Shown here in pieces: positions 42,665-54,844 of a stretch of DNA of 64,000 nucleotides (position 1 is the first letter of the stretch; every line of letters starts with the position of its first letter). A program made the position numbers and the translations under genes. Source of the DNA: Echiichthys vipera (Eukaryota > Chordata > Actinopteri > Perciformes > Trachinidae). The stretch covers positions 27,530,172 to 27,594,171 of the forward strand of contig OY829660.1 in assembly GCA_963691815.1 (NCBI GenBank), read 5' to 3'. A model generated the notes under the pieces. It saw only the letters and a list, made by a program, of their open reading frames with translations, was not told the origin of the DNA and ran no database searches.

Positions 42665-45605
42665 AAATGTCCCATGATGATCCCTCAAAATCATATTTAT
42701 ATAAACTCTATTGAATAGCATAATGCAGGATCAAAGCAATAACTTGTTTGTGTAAACTTAACATACTAGGACTGTAACTTAACATTCTACAACTCTAACT
42801 TAGCATTCTAGAACTGTAACTCGACATTCTAGAATAGAGATTTAACATTCTTGAATTGATTTTTATTATAATAAAATATCACATGATGACCTCTCGAAAT
42901 CCTAGAACTGTTACATTCAACATTCTAAAACAGTGACTTCATATTCTAAAACTGTGACTTAACATTCTAGAACTTTGACTTAAATTTTTAGAACTGTGAC
43001 TTGACATTCGAGAATTGTAACTTAACATTCTAGAACTTTGACTTAACATTCTAGAACAGTGACTTAATATTCTAGAATTGTACCTTAACGCTCTAGAACT
43101 TTGACTGATAATTCTAGAACTGTGACTTAACATTGTAGAATTGTTAGTTAACATTCTAGAATTATAACTTCACATTCTAGAACTTTGACGAAACATTCTA
43201 GAACTGTGACTTCACATTCTAGAACTGTCACTTAACATTCTAGACTTATAATTTAACATTCTAGAATGGAAGCATAACATTCTAGAATTGTGATTAAAAT
43301 TCTTGAACGAATTTCTCATAAATCCAATGTCCCATAATGATCCCACGGAATTATATCTATATAAACTCTAGTGAGTGGCATAATGTAGGATAAAAGCAAT
43401 GACATGTTTGTGTGAACTTAACATACTAGGATTGTGACTTAACATTCTAGAACTGTAACTTAGCATCTAGAACTGTAACTTGACATTCTAGGATTGGCAT
43501 TTAATATTCTTGAACTTATTTTATCTGTTATCCGATGTCAAATAATCACCTCTCGAAATTAGATTATTATAACCTAGAATGGTTACTTATCATTCTAAAA
43601 CTGCAATGTAACATTCTAGAAATGTAGCTTGAGATCCAGAAAATGTTACTTAACATTCTAAAACAGTGATTTCATATTCTAGAATTGTGACTTCACATTG
43701 TGCCACTGTGACAAAACACTCTAGGACTGAACCTAATCATTATAGAACTGTGACTTAACATTCAATAAATATAACATAACATTGTAGAACTTTGACTTAG
43801 CATTCTAGACTTGTAAATCAACATTCTAGAACTGTTACTTAACATTCTAGAATTATAATTCAACATTCTTGAACTGACTTTCTCTGTAATCTAATGTCCC
43901 ATAAATGACCTCTCGAAAATAAGATTAATATGAACTCTTGTAAATAGCATAATGCAGGATGTAAGCATTGAAATGTTGGTGTGCACTTAACATTCTCGGT
44001 ATGTGACAAAACATTCTAGAACTTTGACTTAACATTCTAGAATTGTGACTTAGCATTCTAGAATTGAAACCCAACATTCTAGAATAGGTATTTGACATTC
44101 AGATTTTATGTGTAATCCAATGTCCCATAATGGCCTCTTGTGATCAAATTATTATATCCTAGAACTGTTACTTAACATTCTAGAACTGGTATTTAACATT
44201 CAAGAAATGTAACTTAAAATCCTGGAACAGTTACTTAACATTCTAGAACACTGAATTCATAATCTAGAACTGTGACTGAACATTGTGCCACTGTGATTGA
44301 AAATTCTAGGACTGAACCTCAACATTATAGAACTGTGACTTAACCTTCTAGAACTAACCCTAAACCTGGACTCCATTGTCCCAGGATGACCTCTCAAAAT
44401 AAGATTAATATGGGCTCTAGTGAAAAGCATATTGCAGGATGTAAGCAATATGTTCTTGTGCACTGAACATACTCGATATGTGACTTAACATTCGAGAATT
44501 GTAACTTAACATTCTAGAATTGTTACTTAATATTCTAGAACTTTAACTTAGAACAGTGACTTAACATTCTATATTTGTAACTTAACATTCTAGAATGGAA
44601 ACTTAACATTCTACAGTTGTTATTAAACATTATTGACTGACTTTCTCCAGAATCAAATGTCTCATGATGATCCCTCAAAATTATATCTATATAAACTCTA
44701 GTAAATGGCATAATGCAGGATCAAAACAATGACATGTTTGTGTGAACTTAACATACTATGGCTGTGACTTAAGATTCTACAACTGTAACTTAGCATTCTA
44801 GAACTGTAACTCAACATGCTAGAATAGTGATTTAACATTTTTTAACAGATTTTATCTGTAATCCAATGTCCCATGATTACCTCTCACAATCAGATTATTA
44901 TATCCTAGAACTGTTACTTAACATTCTAGAACTGTAATGTAACACTCTAGGACTGAACCTTAACATTATAAAACTGTAACTTAACATTCTATAAATATAA
45001 CATAACATTGAAGAACTTTGTCTTAGGATTATAGACTTGTAAATCAAAATTCTAGAACTATTACTTAACATTCTAGAATTGTGATTTCACATTCTTGAAT
45101 GGACATTCTCTGGAATCAAATGTCCCATGATGACCTCTCGAAATAAGATTAAATAGCATAATGGAGGATGTAAGCAATGATATGTTGTTGTGCACTTAAT
45201 ATACTAGGTATGTGACTTAACATTTTAGAATTGTAACTTAACATTCTAGAACTTTGACTTAACATTCTACAATTGTTACTTAACATTCTAGAACTGTGAC
45301 TTAAAATTCTACAATTTTTACTTAACATTCTAGAACTTCTACTTAACATTTTAGAGCTGTTACTTAAGATTCTAGAATTATGATTAAACAGTCTTGAACT
45401 GACTTTCTCCGGAATCCAATGTCCCATAATGACCTCTCAAACTCAGAATAATATGAACTCTAGTGAATATCATAATGCAGGATCAAAACAATGATATGTT
45501 CACATGCACTTAACATACTAGGACTGTGACTTAACATGCTCGAACTGTAACTTAGAATTCTAGAACTGTGACTCAACATTCTAGAATGGTAACTTAACTA
45601 TCTAG
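42665..45605. repeat. 21-bp satellite block 1
   Basis: Tandem 21-bp units (consensus near AACATTCTAGAACTGTGACT plus T) in runs of about 5 to 20, separated by 100-130-bp spacers that begin GACTTTCTCTGGAATCCAAT and continue ATAATGCAGG and CACTTAACATACTAGG. Individual units differ by several substitutions. Heptapeptide frames such as SRMLSHN on the minus strand come from 21 being seven codons. Confidence 0.95.
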
Positions 45606-45633
45606 AACAGTGAAGGAGTAAGGAGCGGCTGCT

Positions 45634-45840
45634 GTACTAAATCTGCTTCTTATTTGTTTATTTTTGAATTGGTTTGGTCAATGCACTAAATCTGCTTTTG
45701 TTTATTTTTAAATTAATTTAGTCAATGTAATAAATCAGATTTTTAACTATTTTTAAATTAATTTGGTCATGTACTAAATCTATTTTTTATTTGTTTATTT
45801 TTAAATTAATTTAGTCAATGTACTAAATCTACTTTAGTAC
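45634..45840 (+). repeat. 5' UTR tandem repeat of the L2 LINE
   Basis: About four copies of a 43-50-bp AT-rich unit (ACTAAATCTGCTTTT, TTTATTTTTAAATTAATTT, GGTCAATGT) at the 5' end. Tandem 5' units that may carry promoter activity are known from other LINEs; function here is inferred. Confidence 0.75.
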
Positions 45841-46194
45841 ATTCATAAAACAAAACCAATAACGAGGTTGCCGTAGTGACGGATAAACAGGAAGAGACTT
45901 AGTAACATTAGCTGTCCTCCTGGATGCCTCTATGTTTGGTTTTTCATGACAGTGTCAAACATAACGTTACCTATCTGATCAGTCTTTATAGTTTTGTTTG
46001 AGTAAATGTGTCAGTCGCGGTCTGTTTGTTGCTTGTTGTTACGGTAACAGGAAGAGAGAGAGTAACCGTTTAACATTTAAACATCAAATAGTTCTACTCA
46101 AGCACTCACAGCTCTCCTTCTTTCAGCCGCTTTCTTGCTAATTAAACGTTACACGCTATTAGCCACTTTAGCTTAGCAGTTAGCTTCTCGGCTG

Positions 46195-47065
46195 GTGATG
46201 GCTTCCCCCGCTCTATCTCCTGCTCTCTCTTGCTTGGAGTGTCTTATGTTTAGCTACTCCTCTGCCTCCTTTAGTGATAATGGTAAATTTAAGAAGTGTA
46301 GTGTATTTGTAGCTCTGGAGGCGAGGCTCTGTGAGTTAGAGGCACGGCTCAGCACCATGGAAGCTAAGTCTTGTGCTACGGTAGCTAGCCGGCCACCTAT
46401 AACTTTAGCCGGTGCAAAGTCACATAGTGTAGCGTTAGCTTCTGCTAACCCTCCCCCGGCAATCCTGAGCAGCCAGGGTCCTCCTGGGTGACTGTGAGAG
46501 GAAAGCATAGTTCTAAATCGAAGCCCATGGTTAACCATCCGCCCGTTCACGTTTCAAACAAGTTTTCTTCACACACATGACACACATGCTGTGGAAACAA
46601 TACTAGTTATTGGCAGCTCCATTCTGAGAAACGTGAACTTAGCGACACCAGGGACCATAGTAAAATGCCTCCCTTTCGCCAGAACGGGCAACATTGAGTC
46701 CTATTTAAAACTGCTGGCTAAGGATAAACGTAAATATAAGATTGTTATTCACGTCGGCGGTAATGACACCCGATTACGTCAATCGGAGGTCACTAAAATT
46801 AATGTGGAATCGGTGTGTGCATATGCAAAAACTATGTCGGAATCCGTCATTTTCTCTGGTCCCCTGCCCAACTTGACTTGCGATGACGCATGATGCATAG
46901 CCGCATGTCATCATTTCATCGCTGGCTGTCTGGATGGTGCCCGGTAAATAATGTGTCTATGGGAAACCTGGTCTTATTAGGAGAGATGATATTCATCCTA
47001 CTTTAGAGGGTGCTGCTCTCATATCTAAGAACCTGGACGCAGTTGTTAGCGGTCTAAAACCATGA
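46195..47065 (+). pseudogene. L2 ORF1 with SGNH esterase domain
   Basis: The first frame (46195-46494) has a coiled-coil-like LEARLCELEARLSTMEAK segment. After a frameshift, 46591-46893 reads ILVIGSSILRNVNLATPGTI and KIVIHVGGNDTRLRQSEVTK, the esterase domain known in CR1/L2 ORF1 proteins. The GGND block is intact, but the nucleophile block reads GSS rather than the usual GDS. Stops follow near 46,890, after which the C-terminal block (KPGLIRRDDIHPTLEGAAL) is still readable in another frame to about 47,060. Confidence 0.82.
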
Positions 47066-47284
47066 CAACCCAGTGTTGGGATCAGGAAGCAGAGTCTAAG
47101 TTTAATACAACAGTGGCATTCTTACACACCTCTCTGCGCTCCCTGAGGAGTATTTTCCAGCTCAGTATAGTATACAAATGCTGTGTGCCCAACGATCATC
47201 TAAATTAACCAGATCAAAAATGAACAGAAAAACTTGATACAAATCAACACCAAATCTGCGATAATGCAACAAAATAAGAAAATA

Positions 47285-48190
47285 AAATGTGGCCTTTTAA
47301 ACATCAGATCTCTGTCATCTAAAGCTGTATTAATAAATGATCTGATATCAGATAACCATATCTGATATACTCTGTCTGACTGAAACATGGCTGTGTCCTG
47401 AAGAATATGTTAGCCTAAATGAATCCACTCCTCCCAGTCATATTAATACTCGTATTCCTCGAGGCAGTGGTCCAGGAGGAGGCGTTGCAGCTATTTATGA
47501 CTCAGGCCTATTAATAAACCCTAAACCTAAACTAAATTATAATTAATTTGAAATTCTTGTTCTTTGTCTTTCACATTCAACCTGGAAAACTGTGCAGCCA
47601 ATTATACTTGTTATAGTGTACTGTGCTCCTGGTCCGTACTCTGAATTTCTATCTGAATTGAGTTTCTGTCAAATTTAGTCCTTAAATCTGATAAAGTAAT
47701 CATTGTAAGAGATTTTAATATTCACGTGGACATTGATAATAATAGCTTTAGTACTGCGTTTATCTCTCTATTAGATACGATTGGTTTTAGTCAGAGTGTA
47801 CATAAACCTTGTGCCTGTTTTAATCACACCCTTAACCTTGTTTTGGCTTATGGAGTGTAAATCAATGACGTAATAGTCTTTCCACAGAATACTATTTTAT
47901 CAGACCATTATTTAATAACTTTTGAATTCGTATTAAAGGACTGCTCACCTCTGGGCAAAAGTTTCTACACTAGATGTTTATCTGATAGTTCTATAACTAA
48001 ATTTAAGGAATCGATTCCATCTGCATTTGATTTGATGCCTTATTCTAATATTCAAGACTCCTGCACTAATGTTAGTTTCTCTGAAATTGATCACATTGTT
48101 CACAGTGTTGCAGGCTCACTACGAACAACACTCGACTCTGTTGCTCCGTTAAAAAAGAAGATAATGAAACGGACGAAGTTAGCTCCATTG
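47285..48190 (+). pseudogene. L2 ORF2, AP-like endonuclease region
   Basis: Readable in pieces across frameshifts and stops: CGLLNIRSLSSKAVLINDLI, then GSGPGGGVAAIYDSGLL, FNIHVDIDNNSF preceded by VRD where GD is usual, and LSDHYLITFEF near the end with the conserved SDH. These are the blocks of the endonuclease that nicks target DNA. At least three breaks are visible, so the protein is not made. Confidence 0.75.
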
Positions 48191-48232
48191 TATAACTCAT
48201 AAACCCGTGAATTAAAAAAAGTATCGTGAAAA

Positions 48233-49295
48233 TTGGAAAGTAAATGGCGCTCTACTAAATTGGAGGAATCTCGCATAGCTTGGCATGAAAGTCTAAAAAC
48301 ATACAGGAAGGCCCTCCGTAATGCCAGATCAGCCTATTACTCATCTTTAATAGAGGAGAATAAGAACAATCCTAGTTTTGTTTTCAGCAATGTAGCCAGG
48401 CTGACAGAGAGCCACAGCTCTATTGAGCCATGTATTCCTATAACCCTCAGTAGTAACGACTTCATGACCTTCTTTAATGACAAAATTATAACTATTAGAG
48501 ACTAAATCAACTCGCTTGGCACCTGTACGACCTGATATGTTCTTGGACTGCTTTTCAACAGTTGACCTTAACAAATTAACCTCTACTATTTCAGCATCAA
48601 AGCCCTCTGCTTGTCTTCTAGACTCTATCCAAACTAGGTTACTTAAAGAAGTGTTACCTATAGTTAGCACTCTTGTATTAGATAAGATTAACATGTCTTT
48701 ATCAGCAGGTTATGTACCACAGTCTTTTAAAGTAGCTGTAATTAAACCTCTTCTTAAAAACCCCAGTCTTGATCCTGAGGTACTAGCCAACTATAGACCT
48801 ATATCTAACCTTCCTTTTCTCTCGAAGATCCTCGAGAAATTAGTCGCCAATCAACTGTGTGACTTTTTACATAATAATGAGATATTTGAGGACTTCCAGT
48901 CAGGATTTAGAATGAATCATAGCTCTGAGACATCACTGGTAAAAATTACAAACGACCTTCTAATAGCTTCAGAGATAGGACTTATCTCTGTACTTGTTTT
49001 ACTAGATCTTAGTGCTGCCTTTGACACTATTGACCATCACATCTTGCTACAGAAACTGGAGCATCTAATTGGTATTAAAGGAACCACACTGAGCTGGTTT
49101 AATTCATATTTATCAGAAATATCTCAGTTTGTACACGTTAATGACAAATCCTCCATTAACACTAAAGTTAGTCACAGAGCCCCACAGGGTTCTGTCCTTG
49201 GACCGATTCTATTCACCTTATATATGCTCCCCTTAGGAAATATTATGAGGAAGCACTCCATAAACTTTCAATGTTATGCTGATGATATACAATGA
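48233..49295 (+). pseudogene. L2 ORF2, reverse transcriptase
   Basis: The pre-RT segment (48233-48505) and RT (48516-49295) read well: VAVIKPLLKNPSLDPE, LANYRPISNLPFLSKILEKL, FQSGFRMNHSSETSLVK, LLDLSAAFDTIDHHILL, APQGSVLGPILFTLYMLPL and CYADDIQ with the YADD active site at 49275-49286. A TGA cuts the frame three codons after YADD (49,294), and a stop at about 48,503 separates the two parts. L2 clade is indicated by the LSAAFDTIDH and NYRPISNLPFLSK blocks. Confidence 0.9.
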
Positions 49296-49296
49296 T

Positions 49297-50108
49297 ATTT
49301 GTCGATCAAACCAGACGAAACCGATCAGTTAGATAAACTTCAAATGTGCATTAAGGAAGTAAAAAGCTGGATGACCTGCAAATTTTCTGATGTTAAACTC
49401 AGGAGTTATTGTACTTGGCCCCGAAGGCCTCCGAAACTCAATAGCTAAAGACATTGTTACTCTGGATGATGTTGTGTTGTCCTCCAGCACCACAGTAAGG
49501 AATCTGGGTGTTATTTTTGATCAGGATATGTCCTTCGATTCTCACATAAAACCTACGCCAAGGAATGCATATTTTCACCTGCGTAATATTGCAAAAATTA
49601 GGAACATTGTGTCTCAGAAAGATGCAGAAAAACTGGTCCATGCATGTTACTTCTAGGCTGGACTACTGCAACTCCTTATTATCAGGCTGCTCCAATAAGT
49701 CTGTTAAGAGTCTTCAGTTGGTCCAAAATGCTGCAGCTCGTGTACTAACTAAAACAAATCGAAGAGAACACATTTCTCCTGTATTAGCTTCTTTGCACTG
49801 GCTACCTGTAAAATCTAGAATAGAATTTAATATCATTCTCCTTACCTACAAAGCTCTTATTGGTCAGGCTCCGTCGTATCTTAAAAGAGCTCATAGTACC
49901 GTATAACCCGACTCGATCGCTGCGCTCTGAGAATGCAGGGCTACTCGTCGTTCCTAGAGTCTCCAAAAGTAGAATGGGAGGCAGAGCCTTCAGCTACCAA
50001 GCTCCTCTCCTGTGGAACCAACTCCCAAGTGTTATTCGGAATGCAGACACTGTCCCAATATTTAAGAGTAAACTTAAAACTTTTCTTTTTGATAAATCTT
50101 ACAGCTAG
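49297..50108 (+). pseudogene. L2 ORF2, C-terminal part
   Basis: Continues the RT thumb and C-terminal region in three frames: DETDQLDKLQMCIKEVKSW, then VRNLGVIFDQDMSFDSHIK, TSRLDYCNSLLSGCSNKSVK, LQLVQNAAARVLTKTNRREH, and PSVIRNADTVPIFKSKLKTF with the terminal LFDKSYS stop at 50108. At least three frame changes are needed to connect the pieces. Confidence 0.85.
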
Positions 50109-50766
50109 GGCTTACGAGCCCTTAGCAATGTTGTTATTTTTAAGCTGATTTTGTTCTGCTTAATTATGCTGCTATAGGCCTAATCTGCCGGGGATAATAC
50201 TTTTCCAGATACTCTGAGCTTCTCCACCTCTCTGTCTGTATTATTAATGTCTCATCAATGCATGTTACTAATTCAACTTCTTCCCCGGAGGTCTCTGCTG
50301 ATCGTGGTGGTGCCTGCTGTCGTGGTCCTGCATGACACTTCCTGCTACTATTATAATCTATAACCTTAGTTGTGCTTGTTTCTACTATTCTGCTGTATTG
50401 ACTGCCATAACATATAAGTCATATTCACATTACTATAGATATTATTATAGTTACTGGAAGTGTGTCTGTCTCTGTCTTTGTTTCTGTCTTTGTCTCTGTC
50501 TGTCCATCTGTCCATCTTTTCTCTCTTTCTCTCTCCTTTTCTTCCTCCCCAACCATTAAAGACAGATGGCCGTCCTCCACAGAGCTGGGTCTGTCTGACG
50601 TTCCTGCCTGTAATAGGGAAAGTTTTCGTTGCCACCGTACTCTACGGGGGAATTGTTGGGTCTATGTTTATCATAAATAAGTCATAAAGTTCGGTCTTTA
50701 CCTAGTTTGTAAAGTGTCCTGAGATAACTTTTGCTATGATTTGGCACTATAAATAAAATTGAATTG
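50109..50766 (+). other. L2 3' UTR and tail
   Basis: Contains a CT-rich tract (50,460-50,550), the conserved GTTTTCGTTGCCACCGTACT and CTACGGGGGAATTGTTGGGT, and the stem-like end AAGTGTCCTGAGATAACTTT with GATTTGGCACTATAAATAAA. The same tail ends the copies at 22,606, 27,572 and (minus) 15,690, which suggests a common 3' recognition sequence. Confidence 0.85.
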
Positions 50767-50775
50767 AACAGTGAA

Positions 50776-53700
50776 TTAACATTCTAGAACTGTTACTTAA
50801 CATTCTAGAATGATGATTATACATTATTAAACTGACTTTCTCTGGAATTCAATGTCCCATGATGACCTCTCAAAATAAGATTAAGATGAACTCTAGTGAA
50901 TGGCATAATGCCAGATAAAAGCAATGACGTAATTGTGTGAACTTAACATACTAGGATTGTGACTTAACATTCTAGAACTTTAACTTTCCATTCTAGAACT
51001 CTAGTGAATAGCATAATGCAGGATCAAAGCAATGATATGTTCGTATGCACTTAACATACTAGGACTGTGACTTAACATGCTAGAACTGTAACTTGGCATT
51101 CTAGAACTGTGACTCAACATTCTAGAATGGTAACTTAACTATCTAGAACAGTGACTTAACATTCTAGAATTGTTACCTAACATTCTAGAATTGTGATATA
51201 ACATTCTTGAGCTCTAGTGACTAGCATAATGCAGTAAAAGCATTTAAAAGCAATTATATATTCGTCTGCACTTAACATACCAGATACATGACTTAACATT
51301 CAAATATTGGCACTTAATATTCTAGAACTTTAATATAACATTCTAGAACTGTGAATTAACATTTTAGAACATTAAATTCACATTCTAGAAACGTGACTTA
51401 ACATTCTAGATTTGTAACTTAACATTGTAAAAAGGAAACTTAACAAAATTAATGAAGAACTTAACGAAATAATGTTTATATAAACTCTACCAACTAGTGA
51501 ATGGTATAATACAGGATCAAAGCAATTGAATGTTTGTGTGAACTTAACATACAATGGCTGTGACTTAAGATTCTACAACTGTAATTTAGCATTCTAAAAC
51601 TGTAACTTGACATTATAGAATAGGGATTTAACAATATCGCATTTTATATTTTGCCCAATGTCCCATGATGACCTCTCACAATCAGATTATTATATCCTTA
51701 CTTAACATTCTAGAACTTTAATGTAAAACTCTAGGACTGAACCTAAACATTATAAAAAAGTAACTTAACATTCTATAAATATAACCTAACATTGTAGAAC
51801 TTTGACTTAGCATTATAGACTTGTAAATCATCATTCTAGAACTGTTACTTAACATTCTATAATTGTGATTAGACATTCTTGAACTGACTTTCTCTGGAAT
51901 CCAATGTCCCATAATGACCTCTCAAACTCAGATTAATATGAACTCTAGTGAATATCATAATGCAGGATCAAAACAATGATATGTTCACATGCACTTAACA
52001 TAGTAGGACTGTTACTTAACATTCTAGAATGGTGATTCAACATTCTTGAACTGACTTTCTCTGGAATCCAATGTCCCATGATGACCTCTCGAAATAAGAT
52101 TAATATGAAGTCTAGTAAATAGCATAATGCAGGATGTATGCAATGATATATTTGTGTGCAATTAATATACTAGGTATGCCATTTAACATTTTAGAATTGT
52201 AACTTAACATTCTGGAACTTTGACTTAACATTTTGGAATTTTGACTTAAAATTCTAGAATTGTAACTTTACATTCCAGAACTTTGACTTTACATTCTAGA
52301 ACTGTCACTTAACATTCTAGAACGGAAGCTTAACATTCTAGAATTGTAATTAAAAATTCTTGAACTACTTTCTCTAATATCCAATGTCCCATTATGATCC
52401 CACAGAATTATATTTATATAAACTCTAGTGAATGGCATAATGCAAGATAAAAGAAATGACATGTTTGTGTGAACTTAACATACTAGGACCGTGACTTAAC
52501 ATACTAGAACTTTGACTTAACATTTTAGAACTGTGAATTAACATTTTAGGATGTTAAATTAACATTCTAGAACTGTGAATTAACATTCTAGAATTTTGAT
52601 TTAATATTCTTGAACTGGCTTTCTCTGGAATCCAATGTCACATGATAACCTTTTGAAATCAGATTAATATGAACTCTAGTGAATAGCATAATGCAGTAAA
52701 AGCATATAAAAGTAATTATATGTTCATCTGCAATTAACATACTAGATATATGACTTAACATTCGAGAATTGGCATTTAACATTCTAGAACTTTGATATAA
52801 CATTCTAGAACTGTGAATTAACATTTTAGAATGTTAAATTAACATTCTAGAACTGTGAATTAACATTCTAGAATTCTGATTAAACTGTCTTGAACTGACT
52901 TTCTCTGGAATCCAAAGTCCCATAATGACCTCTCAAACTCATATTAATATGAACTCTAAAGAATATCATAATGCAGGAAAAAAACAATGATATGTTCACA
53001 TGCACTTAACATACTAGGACTGTGACTTAACATGCTAGAACTGTAACTTAGAATTCTAGAACTGTGACTCAACATTCTAGAATGGTAACTTAACTATCTA
53101 GAACAGTGAATTAACATTCTAGAACTGTTACTTAACATTCTAGAATGGTGATTCAACATTATTGAACTGACTTTCTCTGGAATCCAATGTCCCATGATGA
53201 CCTCTTGATATAAGTTTAATATGAACTCTAGTAAACAGCATAATGCAGGATGTAAGCAATGATATGTTCCTGTGCACTAAATATTCTCTGTATGTGACTT
53301 CACATTCGAGAATTGTAACTTAACATTCTAGAACTTTGATATAACATTCTAGAACTGTGGCTTAAGATTCTCGATTTGTAACTTAACATTCTAAAATGGA
53401 AACTTAACAAAATTAATGAAAAACTTAACAAAATAATGTTTATATAAACTCTAGTGAATGGCAAAATACAGGATCAAAGCAATTAATAGAATGACATGAC
53501 ATGTTTGTGTGAACTTAATATACTAGGTATGTGACTTAACATTTTAGAATTGTAACTTAACATTCTGGAACTTTGACTTAACTTCCTAGAACTGTGACTT
53601 AACGTTCTAGAATTGAAACTTAACATACTAGAACTTTGACTTGACATTCTAGAACTGTGACTTAACATTCTAGACTTGTAACTTAACATTCTAGAATGGA

Positions 53701-54844
53701 AACTTAACATTCTAGAATTTTTAATTAAACATTCTTGACCAACTTTCTCCAGAATCAAATGTCCCATGATGATCCCTCAAAGTTATATTCATATGAACTC
53801 TAGTGAATGGCATAATGCAGGATCAAAGTAATGACATGTTTGTGTGAACTTAACATACTAGGACTGTGACTTGACATTCTAGAACTGTAACTTAACATTC
53901 TAAAATTGTGATTTAACATTCTTGAACTAACTTTCTCTGGAATCCAATGTCACATAATAACCTTTCGAAATCAGATTAATATCCTAATTTAAGATCCTGA
54001 AAATGTTAAACATTCTAAAACAGTGACTTCATAATCTAGAACTGTGACTTACCATTGTACCACTGTGATTAAACATTCTAGGACTGAACCTCAACATCAT
54101 AGAACTGTGACTTAACATTCTAGAACAATACCCCTGGAATCCAATGTCCCATGATGATTATACAAAATTATATTCATATAATCTCTAGTGAAGAGCATAA
54201 TGCAGGATCAAAGCAATGATATGCACTTAACATACTAGGACTGTGACTTAACATGCTAGAACTGTAACTTAGCATTCTAGAACTGTTACTTTACATTATA
54301 GAATGGTAGCTCAACATTTTTGAACGGATTTTCTCTGGAATTCAATGTCCAATGATGACCTCTTGAAATCAGATTAATATGAATTAAGTCACAGTTCTGA
54401 CTTTGACTTGACATTTTAGAACTTTTACTTAACATTCTAGAATTGTGATTTGACATTCTTGAACTGACTTTCTCTGGAATCCATCGTTCCATGATAACCT
54501 TTCGAAATCAGACTAATATAAACTCTAATGAATAGTATAATGCAGGATAAAAGCAATTATATGTTCATTCTGGAACTTTGTCTTAACATTCTAGAACTGT
54601 GACTTAACATTCTAGAATTGTAACTCGACATTCTCGAATAGGGATTTGACATTCTTGAACTGATTTTATCTATAATCCAATGTCCAACGATGACCTCATG
54701 CAATCCAATTATTACATCCTAGAACTCTTACTTAACATTCTAGAACTGTAATGTTACATTCTAGAAATGTAACTTACGGTCCTGGAACTGTTACTTAACA
54801 TTCTAGAACTGTGACTTAACATCGTGGCACTGTGACTTAACATG
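50776..54844. repeat. 21-bp satellite block 2
   Basis: Continuation of the array after the L2 insertion, about 4 kb, with spacers about every 150-350 bp. Contains the segment 53,390-53,900 that recurs at 56,700-57,220, and 51,650-51,912 that recurs at 58,905-59,188. Confidence 0.95.

Larger units (their letters stand above)
45615..50766 (+). mobile_element. L2-clade LINE (Maui-like), apparently full length but broken
   Basis: Bounded by the perfect 9-bp duplication AACAGTGAA (45606-45614 and 50767-50775) inside the satellite. Order on the plus strand: 5' tandem repeats, ORF1 with an SGNH-esterase domain, ORF2 with AP endonuclease and reverse transcriptase, 3' UTR with CT-rich tract, and a tail AATAAAATTGAATTG. 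Several stops and frameshifts disable both ORFs. Three shorter copies of its 3' end are elsewhere in the window. Confidence 0.9.
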
